Position numbers and translations under genes: made by a program. From the NCBI GenBank assembly GCA_035295745.1, contig DATGIL010000095.1, forward strand, positions 62,001 through 126,000: a DNA stretch of 64,000 nt, in the 5' to 3' direction. The stretch is from JAIQFL01 sp035295745 (GTDB lineage: Bacteria; Acidobacteriota; Terriglobia; Bryobacterales; Bryobacteraceae). A model generated the notes under the pieces. That model saw only the letters and a list, made by a program, of their open reading frames with translations, had not been told where the DNA came from and searched no databases. Shown in pieces: positions 1 through 6,205 of the stretch; within the stretch, counting starts at the first letter, position 1; the number at the start of each line of letters is the position of its first letter.

Positions 1-175
1 GCGTTAAGAGAGTACTAGACCGCTATCCCCCCATCCCTCCTCAGGTTTTCCCTTATTGTTTTGAAGCCAAAGGGCTCCGAAAATATGATGGAAGCGGCGG
101 GAGATGGCGAGCCAAGGCAGCCTTCCTTCTCTTTGCCACGCATTCAAATTCAAATTTAAGGGCTCCGGTTCGGTA

Positions 176-433
176 ATGGATCTCAACAGCATCATCCAAG
201 GTCTACACGCTGAAAAAGAACGTCTCGAAAATTTAATCTCCACGTTGGAAGCGTTATCGGGAAGCGATGCGCCCCGCCGTGGCAAACGCGGTCGAAAATC
301 CATGGGTCCGTTGGAGCGCGAAGAAGTATCCACGCGCATGAGGAACTATTGGGCCGGCCGCCGTGAGAATCGCACAAACGACAGAGCCGGAGTAGCGGGG
401 CGGCAGCAAGCCTCCTATTCCGCGACTTCTTAA
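176..433 (+). CDS. small basic hypothetical protein
   Basis: This encodes an 85-residue protein. Residues 1-30 look like a helical or coiled segment (LHAEKERLENLISTLEAL), followed by a basic stretch (RRGKRGRKSMG) and a segment ending in MRNYWAGRR. The frame is open from an upstream start at 104, but the ATG at 176 was chosen because the extra 24 residues are low-complexity and unlike a protein start. A short coiled coil followed by an RKSMGP-like basic motif is a pattern I associate with small acidobacterial proteins of unknown function, possibly nucleic-acid binding; that role is inference. No neighbour suggests a pathway. Confidence 0.55.
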   Translation: MDLNSIIQGLHAEKERLENLISTLEALSGSDAPRRGKRGRKSMGPLEREEVSTRMRNYWAGRRENRTNDRAGVAGRQQASYSATS

Positions 434-524
434 TAGGCTCACTGGCCGGTTGCAACTTAGTACGTGGTTCCAGAAGTCCGCCGACCTATCGCGAGATCGC
501 TCGCTTATCGGGTAGATCCCCCGC

Positions 525-556
525 ACCTCAAGTAAAGACCGGACGTTACTTGAGGT
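525..556. repeat. 11-bp perfect inverted repeat
   Basis: ACCTCAAGTAA at 525-535 is matched exactly by its reverse complement at 546-556, with a 10-nt spacer. As RNA it would form an 11-bp hairpin; as DNA the arms are about two helical turns apart and could be an operator. There is no T-run after it, so it is not a typical terminator. Confidence 0.75.
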
Positions 557-890
557 CGCGCTCTGTGGGAGGGCTTTATCAGCAATCGCAGTCGCTCAGG
601 CGTGCGTTTTAGGTCCCCCCAAAACGGTCGTTTTCGTCGCGGGATTACTTCGGAGATCCTAACGTGGGTGCTTCCCTCCGTGCCACTACCCTGAAGCTCA
701 CGAACTCCGCCTCAGGCCGATGAGATGCACTTCTGGGCAGTTCTCCCCACGATTTAGGCTGCCGACGGACACACAAATCGGCGTTAGGCATCCAGAGAAG
801 CGCGCGGCGCATCTCCGGGAACGCGTCCAACCGGCGGGGTGAGCGTCCTTTGCAACATGCCGAGGATCTGAGCAGCCCAGTCTAAGCCCA

Positions 891-917
891 GTCTAGTCTC
901 GTCTGAGTCTAGTCTCG
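891..917. repeat. short direct repeat GTCTAGTCTCG
   Basis: GTCTAGTCTCG occurs at 891-901 and again at 907-917, with a related CAGTCTA at 879-885. The array ends 45 bases before the deacylase start. It may be slippage or a regulator site; the sequence does not decide. Confidence 0.5.
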
Positions 918-962
918 ACGCGCCACCATGAGTGATTGCGCCACGTACAGTACAATGTGGCG

Positions 963-1913
963 ATGGAACAGGCGATTGAATCCCGAATGATCGAGATACC
1001 AGCGGGGGTGGACGCTGGAACGCAGATTCCAGTCACTACCATCCGGGGGGCGCAACCGGGGCCGGTGTTGGGGCTGATCGCGGGCAATCACGGATATGAA
1101 TATCCGCCAATCCTGGCACTGCAACGCTTGCCTCAATTGATCGACCCCGCAGCGCTATCGGGCACCGTGATCCTGGTACATGTGGCCAACATGCCATCAT
1201 TTCTCGGACGCACGGTTTACTTCAGTCCGGTCGATGGCAAGAATCTCAATCGAGTGTATCCGGGCCGAGCGGATGGCACCGTCTCGGAACGCATCGCCTA
1301 CGCCATCACGACCGAGGTGATTGAGAAGGCCGACTTCGTTTTGGATCTGCATTGCGGCGACGCCAACGAGTGGCTGCGGCCGTACGTTTACCAGACCGTC
1401 ACCGGCCGAGCCGTGATCGACAAAGCGAACGCGGGACTGGCGCGCGCATTCGGAATCGATCACATCCTGATGGATCACGGGCGGCCCACCGATCCCGCCC
1501 GGTCGGTCTACTGCTCCACGACGGCGATCACGCGTGGCAAACCGGCGATCACGGTGGAGAGCGGGTATCTCGGAACGTCCGACCCGGAGTGCGTGCTGCA
1601 GATTCTCTCGGGAATCATGGGGGTCCTGTACCATCTGGAGATGGTGGAGAGCGGTCCGCAACCCGTGGCGGAGCCGGTGTATCTCGACCCCGCGGTGGTG
1701 ATCGTCAGTCCGGAGACGGGCATCCTTTATTCGCAGGCGGAGCGCGATCAGACTGTGGCCAAGGGTGATGTGGTGGCCCGCATCAGCGATTTCTTCGGCA
1801 ATCCAATCGCGGATGTGGCGGCACCGATCGACGGGGTGTTGCTGTACATCGTCGCGACGCCGCCGATCACTAAAGGCCAGCCGATCGGGTGCGTCGGAAC
1901 GCCCGTCAAATAA
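963..1913 (+). CDS. succinylglutamate desuccinylase/aspartoacylase-family protein
   Basis: This is a 316-residue zinc-dependent deacylase of the AstE/AspA group (M14-like fold). Visible zinc ligands are His43 and Glu46 in GNHGYEYP and His130 in DLHCGD. NLNR is the substrate-carboxylate motif, and the Glu of VESGYLG fits the catalytic acid. Family members hydrolyse an amide bond of an N-acyl amino acid or related small substrate; the substrate here is unknown, and bacterial members lacking arginine-catabolism neighbours are usually not true AstE. The frame also allows TTG at 936 and GTG at 957; ATG 963 is preferred because TACAAT at 950-955 could be a promoter element. The 3' end overlaps the convergent acetyltransferase gene by 8 bases. 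Confidence 0.8.
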   Translation: MEQAIESRMIEIPAGVDAGTQIPVTTIRGAQPGPVLGLIAGNHGYEYPPILALQRLPQLIDPAALSGTVILVHVANMPSFLGRTVYFSPVDGKNLNRVYPGRADGTVSERIAYAITTEVIEKADFVLDLHCGDANEWLRPYVYQTVTGRAVIDKANAGLARAFGIDHILMDHGRPTDPARSVYCSTTAITRGKPAITVESGYLGTSDPECVLQILSGIMGVLYHLEMVESGPQPVAEPVYLDPAVVIVSPETGILYSQAERDQTVAKGDVVARISDFFGNPIADVAAPIDGVLLYIVATPPITKGQPIGCVGTPVK

Positions 1914-2607
1914 GCTGCATCAGGTCGGACAGCGAACACTTCTGCGCACCCGCGGCATCGAAGTTCGAAGGTGCGAGCCACTGCTCGAATGCCTGCTTGC
2001 GAGCGGGCCATTCGGAATCGATCATGGAGTACCAGGCGGTGTCGCGATTGCGGCCCTTCACGATCATGTGCTGGCGGAAGACGCCTTCAAAGCGAAATCC
2101 CAAGCGAAGGGCGGCGCGACGCGACGGCGCATTGAGTGCGTTGCACTTCCATTCGTAGCGGCGATAGCCGAGATCTTCGAAGACGTGGCGAGCCATCAGA
2201 TACATGGTCTCAGTGGCGGCAGGAGTGCGCTGCAGCGCGGGCGCGTACAGAATGCTGCCGACCTCGATCACGCGATGCGCGGGTTCGATGCGCATGTAGG
2301 AGGCGTATCCCATAGGGCGCGCCGACTGGCGATCGAGGATGGTGAAGAATAACGGGTCGTTGGAGGCGGCCTTTCTCTGCAGGTTGGCATCAAAAGCGGC
2401 GCGCTGCGCGAACGGCCCATCGAACAGGTACAGCCACAGAGCTTCGTTCTCCGGTCCGCTAGTGGCTTCCCACAGCGCTTCTCCGTGAGCCTGCGGATCG
2501 AGGGGGGCCAGCGTCACGTAGACGCCTTCCATCACGATACGGTTCGGGGGTTTGGCTGGTGCGACGTCTACGCGCGGACCGATGGGAAGAGGCGTTTGTG
2601 GGGACAT
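1906..2607 (-). CDS. GNAT-family N-acetyltransferase (RimJ/RimL type)
   Basis: This 233-residue protein carries a GNAT fold starting near residue 25 (VYVTLAPLDPQAHGEALW). The middle strands contain ILYAPALQRTPAATE, and the late segment ALNAPSRRAALRLGF (about residues 160-175) is the hallmark of the RimJ/RimL subgroup, where an Asn-x-x-Ser turn precedes a helix. Close relatives acetylate protein N-termini or small amines with acetyl-CoA; the acceptor is unknown. It is transcribed leftward, away from the divergent transporter genes whose first start lies only 25 bases beyond its own, so the two promoters must overlap. Confidence 0.8.
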   Translation of the reverse strand: MSPQTPLPIGPRVDVAPAKPPNRIVMEGVYVTLAPLDPQAHGEALWEATSGPENEALWLYLFDGPFAQRAAFDANLQRKAASNDPLFFTILDRQSARPMGYASYMRIEPAHRVIEVGSILYAPALQRTPAATETMYLMARHVFEDLGYRRYEWKCNALNAPSRRAALRLGFRFEGVFRQHMIVKGRNRDTAWYSMIDSEWPARKQAFEQWLAPSNFDAAGAQKCSLSDLMQLI

Positions 2608-2632
2608 CTACTCAGTGTAGGATTGAAGGACC

Positions 2633-3385
2633 GTGTCTGGCGATCCGATTCTCGAAATCCGCAACCTGTCGTACGCGATTGGCGAGCGGACGATTCTGCG
2701 CGACATCAGCTTGTCGGTGCGGGAGGGCGAAACGGTGGTGCTGCTGGGACGCAGCGGATCGGGAAAGACCACGTTTTTGAAGGCGGTCAACGGACTGGTG
2801 CGCCCGACCTCGGGCGAGATCCGCTTTGAAGGAAAGGCATCCAGTGAATGGGACATCATCCATTTGCGGAGGCGGATGGGATACGTGATTCAGGATGCCG
2901 GATTGTTCCCGCACTGGACGGTGGCGGCCAACGTCGGGCTGGTGCCGCGCCTGGAGAACTGGGATGCGCAGCGCATCGAGCAGCGTATCGACGCGCTTCT
3001 CCGGCAGGTCGGGCTCGAGCCGGCGGAGTTTCGGAATCGCTATCCCAGGCAACTCTCCGGGGGGCAGAAGCAGCGAGTGGGGATCGCGAGGGCGTTGGCG
3101 GCCGACCCGCCGTTGATGTTGCTTGACGAGCCGTTCGCCGCGCTGGACCCGATCACGCGTTTCGATCTGCAACGCCAATTCCTGGAACTGCGGAACACGA
3201 TGCACAAGACGGCTCTGTTCGTGACGCACGACATTCGCGAAGCGCTGATGCTGGCGTCGCGGGTGGTGCTATTTAAAGATGGCATGGTGGACGTGCTGGC
3301 GACGCCGGCGGAATTCCTGGCGGCGAAGACTCCCGAGGCGAGCGCGTTTCTGGCCTCTCTGGACGACCGTTGGAGACCCGCATGA
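2633..3385 (+). CDS. opuCA: osmoprotectant/glycine-betaine ABC transporter ATPase
   Basis: This is the ATP-hydrolysing subunit of a type I importer (250 aa, GTG start). Walker A is GRSGSGKTT at 39-47, the Q-loop Gln is near 87, the signature LSGGQ is at 141-145, Walker B LMLLDEP begins at 161, and the H-loop His is at 199 in VTHD. Sequence style and neighbours (a permease and an OpuAC-type binding lipoprotein) place it in the OpuC/YehX osmoprotectant group. It lacks the C-terminal CBS pair that senses ionic strength in OpuA/ProV, so gating by that route is unlikely. Its stop overlaps the permease start in an ATGA motif, which indicates translational coupling. Confidence 0.85.
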   Translation: MSGDPILEIRNLSYAIGERTILRDISLSVREGETVVLLGRSGSGKTTFLKAVNGLVRPTSGEIRFEGKASSEWDIIHLRRRMGYVIQDAGLFPHWTVAANVGLVPRLENWDAQRIEQRIDALLRQVGLEPAEFRNRYPRQLSGGQKQRVGIARALAADPPLMLLDEPFAALDPITRFDLQRQFLELRNTMHKTALFVTHDIREALMLASRVVLFKDGMVDVLATPAEFLAAKTPEASAFLASLDDRWRPA

Positions 3386-3999
3386 ACGGCCAGTTGGCCT
3401 CGGAAATCCTGGCGCTCACGCTGGAGCATCTGGAGCTGGTCCTGATCACGATTGCGGTCGCGGCGGCTGTGGCGCTGCCGGGCGCCGTGTTCCTGGCGCA
3501 GCGACCGCGGCTGCGGCGTTGGGCAGTGGGCTTCGCGAATGTGGCGCAGACGATCCCGAGTCTCGCGCTCTTCGGATTTCTGCTACCGATCCCGCTGATT
3601 GGCGGGATCGGCATCCGCACGGCGATCATCGCGCTGTGTCTGTATGCGCTTTTGCCCATTCTGCGGAACGCGCTGGTGGGGCTGATTGGCGTGGATCCGT
3701 CGGTGCGCGAGTCCGCGGTGGCGATGGGGATGACGCCTCAGCAAGTCCTGTGGCAAGTGGAACTGCCGCTGGCGGTGCCTTCGATTGTGGCGGGACTGCG
3801 GATCGCGACGGTGACGACGATCGGCACGGCGACGATCGCGGCGGCGATTGGGGGCGGCGGGCTGGGGGTCTTCATCTTTCGCGGCATCTCGATGGTGGAC
3901 ATGCCGACGGTGCTGGCGGGGGCGGTTCCCGCGGCGATCATGGCGTTGCTGGCAGATGAGGGCTTGGAATGGATCGAGCGAAGATTGTCACCTGGGTGA
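3382..3999 (+). CDS. opuCB: osmoprotectant ABC transporter permease
   Basis: This 205-residue inner-membrane permease has about five to six hydrophobic helices. The EAA-type loop that docks the ATPase is visible near SAVAMGMTPQQVLWQVELP, and the last helices include AAIGGGGLGVFIFRGI, typical of OpuCB/YehW/YehY permeases. The ATG at 3382 was chosen over a TTG at 3370 because it overlaps the ATPase stop as ATGA. Only one permease gene is present, so the channel is probably a homodimer. The binding protein follows after a 224-base gap of repeats. Confidence 0.85.
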   Translation: MNGQLASEILALTLEHLELVLITIAVAAAVALPGAVFLAQRPRLRRWAVGFANVAQTIPSLALFGFLLPIPLIGGIGIRTAIIALCLYALLPILRNALVGLIGVDPSVRESAVAMGMTPQQVLWQVELPLAVPSIVAGLRIATVTTIGTATIAAAIGGGGLGVFIFRGISMVDMPTVLAGAVPAAIMALLADEGLEWIERRLSPG

Positions 4000-4094
4000 A
4001 AAGTTGGGGGCGAGTTCGACGATGGCACACGATTATCTCGATCGTGTCTTAGTCTGATTCGGGAAGACACGCTGCAACGTCGAGCCTCTTGGCA

Positions 4095-4195
4095 AGAGTC
4101 AGACTCTGTGGACACGCCGAAAAGTCTCGACAGGAGTGTCGAGACGGCAAACAGAGTGTTTGCGCCACACGGCAAACGGAGTTTTTGCGCCACAT
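4095..4195. repeat. composite hairpin/tandem repeat element
   Basis: Three nested structures lie between the permease and binding-protein genes. AGAGTC-A-GACTCT (4095-4107) is a short palindrome. GTCTCGACA (4124-4132) and its exact complement at 4137-4145 form a 9-bp hairpin with a GGAG loop. A unit of about 25 bases, GGCAAACAGAGTGTTTGCGCC and following bases, is repeated at 4146-4170 and 4171-4195, and each copy can itself fold. A related hairpin plus GGCAAACAG flank occurs at 13451-13490. This looks like a dispersed intergenic element rather than a terminator, since no T-run follows. Confidence 0.75.
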
Positions 4196-4223
4196 CGATA
4201 CGGTATGCTCGATGTGAAAGCGA

Positions 4224-5093
4224 ATGCGCCGATTGATACTGAGCTTGTTGTTGCTGCTGAGCGGGTGCTCGAAACCGGCACAGATTGTGGTGGGCTCGAA
4301 GAATTTTTCCGAACAGGTGCTGCTGGGGGAGATCGTGGCGCAGCAGATCGAACGGCGGCTCGGACTACGGGTGGATCGCAAGCTCAATCTTGGCGGAACT
4401 CTGGTGGCGCAGGCGGCGCTGGTCAAAGGCTCGATCGATCTGTATCCGGAATACACCGGCACCGCACTGACGGCGATCCTCAAACAGCCCCCGAATGCGG
4501 ATGCCCGCGCGGTGCTGGGGATTGTGCGGTCAGCGTACGAGCGGCAGTGGAAACTGCGCTGGCTCGATCCGCTGGGGTTCAACAATACCTTCGCCATGAT
4601 GATTCGCGGCGAGATGGCTCGGAATCAGAAGATCGAGAGCCTTTCGGACGCGGCGAGCCGTCCGGCGTGGCGAATGGGAGTGGGCTACGAGTTCAAGCAG
4701 CGGCCCGACGGGCTCAACGGCCTGCTCGCCGCCTACGGTCTCAAAACGGCGCGCGATCCGATCACGATGGACCTGGGGTTGTTGTACGCCGCACTCAAGA
4801 CGCGCAAGGTGGATATGATCGCGGCCAATTCGACGGATGGGCTCGCGTCTGTGCTGGATGTGAAGATCCTCGCGGACGACCGTCACTACTTTCCGCCCTA
4901 CCAATGCGCAGTGGTGGTTCGAGAAGATACACTGTCGCGATTTCCAGGATTGCGCGGCGTTTTGGGGGAGCTTTCCGGGAAATTCCCGGATGCGGTGATG
5001 CGGAAATTGAATGATGAGGTGGATGGAATGCATCGCAGCCCGGCGCAAGTGGCTGCGGAATTTTTGAACGGAATTGTAGCACCAAAGCAATAG
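4224..5093 (+). CDS. opuCC: osmoprotectant-binding lipoprotein
   Basis: This is the solute-binding subunit (289 aa) of the transporter encoded just upstream. A lipoprotein signal is clear: hydrophobic residues 4-12, then lipobox LSGC with Cys15 as the lipidation site. The mature protein begins with IVVGSKNFSEQVLLGE, the conserved opening of OpuAC-type binding domains, and contains DLYPEYTGTAL, also typical. Ligands of this family are quaternary amines such as glycine betaine, choline or carnitine. It is separated from the permease by repeats and probably has its own promoter; TATGCT at 4204-4209 sits 14 nt ahead of the ATG. Confidence 0.85.
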   Translation: MRRLILSLLLLLSGCSKPAQIVVGSKNFSEQVLLGEIVAQQIERRLGLRVDRKLNLGGTLVAQAALVKGSIDLYPEYTGTALTAILKQPPNADARAVLGIVRSAYERQWKLRWLDPLGFNNTFAMMIRGEMARNQKIESLSDAASRPAWRMGVGYEFKQRPDGLNGLLAAYGLKTARDPITMDLGLLYAALKTRKVDMIAANSTDGLASVLDVKILADDRHYFPPYQCAVVVREDTLSRFPGLRGVLGELSGKFPDAVMRKLNDEVDGMHRSPAQVAAEFLNGIVAPKQ

Positions 5094-5136
5094 TACTATA
5101 TTCACCTTGAGTACTAACCTGGTACGCGTGGTACTA
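5093..5136 (+). promoter_or_regulatory. three GTACTA boxes
   Basis: GTACTA occurs at 5093-5098, 5111-5116 and 5131-5136 (spacing 18 and 20), with a further GTAC at 5122-5125. They lie in the 51-base gap ahead of the small membrane protein. The regular spacing near two helical turns suggests a cooperative binding site, but this is inference. Confidence 0.35.
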
Positions 5137-5144
5137 TTCTGGGA

Positions 5145-5378
5145 ATGAGGAGAAAGGCGAGGATAGAGTCAAGCACTATGGTACGAGCAATCTCGTTGAT
5201 GGCGATGGCCGGTGGTTTCCTGGCAATTTCGCCAAAACTCCGCGACAGCCTCTTCGACGGCTATGCGCAGGCAGGCACCATGATGGAAATAAATGCCCCT
5301 TACTCCTACGTGGGCTTGGGCTTAGCGGTAGCGGGATTACTCGTGATCTTCCTCTACAAAGCAGGCCAGCCGCGCTAA
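5145..5378 (+). CDS. small two-helix membrane protein
   Basis: This encodes up to 77 residues with two hydrophobic segments, AISLMAMAGGFLAIS near residues 15-29 and YVGLGLAVAGLLVIFLY near 54-70, separated by a short amphipathic linker. No catalytic motif is visible. ATG at 5145 is one start; ATG at 5178 (MVRAISLMA) is an equally good candidate that removes a basic leader. AGGAGAAAGG at 5148-5157 resembles a Shine-Dalgarno sequence but is too far from 5178 for standard spacing. Function is unknown. It lies between the osmoprotectant transporter and a convergent MerR regulator and is probably transcribed alone. Confidence 0.55.
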   Translation: MRRKARIESSTMVRAISLMAMAGGFLAISPKLRDSLFDGYAQAGTMMEINAPYSYVGLGLAVAGLLVIFLYKAGQPR

Positions 5379-5437
5379 GCGGTCAACGCCGGACTTGAAG
5401 TTTTGCTGTTTGACTCTCGATAATCCGCAGCAGGTTT

Positions 5438-5941
5438 TCAGATCGCTCGTGCTTTGCGTGAAGTCGAACCGGTTTCCGATTTGGCGGGCTTTTTGTCAGC
5501 GGCCGCAGTGAGGCGCTTCACCTGATCGGTGACACAAACCAAAAACATCGGCTGGCGGGCATTCTTTAACAAATCGATAATGCGATGCGGCGCCTCTTCG
5601 AGGTAAATCGACTTTCCGTCGGTCAGGAGGTGAATATCCGAAGAGCCCGACAACGCCTCGCTCAGGCGCTTGCCCATGTCCTTCTGGAGGAAACGGAGGA
5701 CCCGGCGGATTTTTTGTAACGAGAATCCCTTTCGCCGCAATTCGGCAATTACGGAAATTTCGACGACCTCTTCGGCCATGTAGATGCGCTTGTGGCCGTC
5801 CTGCCGCGGCGACACGACGTTGCGTTCATCCCACCATTGCAACTGTCGAAGGCTCACACCGCAGATACGGGCGACGTCGCTGCTGTTAAAACCCTGCGCA
5901 TCCGGCGTGGATACCGGTTGAGATTTTTTGGTTTTAAACAT
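5438..5941 (-). CDS. MerR-family transcriptional regulator
   Basis: This 167-residue protein has a MerR winged-helix domain at about residues 17-90: FNSSDVARICGVSLRQLQWW is the helix-turn-helix, followed by DERNVVSPRQDGHKRIY as the wing and a dimerisation-helix start near FSLQKIRRVLRFL. The usual Tyr-Asp/Glu after the recognition helix is Trp-Trp-Asp here. The C-terminal half has no cysteine-rich metal site or recognised ligand domain, and it ends in a basic tail. Target and inducer are unknown. It is divergent from the pseudokinase gene; TTGACA and TACAAT elements are visible upstream on its strand but not at standard spacing to each other. Confidence 0.8.
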   Translation of the reverse strand: MFKTKKSQPVSTPDAQGFNSSDVARICGVSLRQLQWWDERNVVSPRQDGHKRIYMAEEVVEISVIAELRRKGFSLQKIRRVLRFLQKDMGKRLSEALSGSSDIHLLTDGKSIYLEEAPHRIIDLLKNARQPMFLVCVTDQVKRLTAAADKKPAKSETGSTSRKARAI

Positions 5942-6133
5942 TTTCCGCCACTTTCGTTGTCAAATTGGGGCCACTTTGGATTGTACATGGGTGGCGGACA
6001 GTGTCAAGTGGCACGGCCTCAGGTGACAGCGGAAGACACCCAACTGGAGCGGTTACCGGACTTACCCTGGGAGGTACCAACAGTTCTGCCGAGTCCCTGG
6101 TAGTCCCATAACCTCTGTCTTCACATAGACTTA

Positions 6134-6162
6134 TTGTGGTTTGGTTGAGGTGATAGTAGAAT
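6134..6162 (+). promoter_or_regulatory. sigma70-type promoter for the pseudokinase gene
   Basis: TTGTGG (6134-6139) and TAGAAT (6157-6162) are separated by 17 bases. This predicts a start of transcription near 6169 and a leader of about 37 nt before the GTG at 6206. Confidence 0.55.
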
Positions 6163-6205
6163 TTCGGTGGACGACACATAATTCTGACAGGTCCTCGATT
6201 TTTTC

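Larger units (their letters stand above)
434..962. other. intergenic region with palindromes
   Basis: No convincing coding region lies in these 529 bases. They hold a long perfect inverted repeat (525-556) and a short direct repeat (891-901 and 907-917) just ahead of the next gene. The remainder shows nothing recognisable. Confidence 0.6.

Noticed and set aside
4124..4145. Rho-independent terminator after the permease gene
   Set aside because: The 9-bp hairpin is perfect, but no T-run follows and it belongs to a repeated element found again at 13451.
4146..4195. CRISPR array
   Set aside because: Only two adjacent 25-base units with no spacers, and no cas genes; it is a simple tandem duplication.
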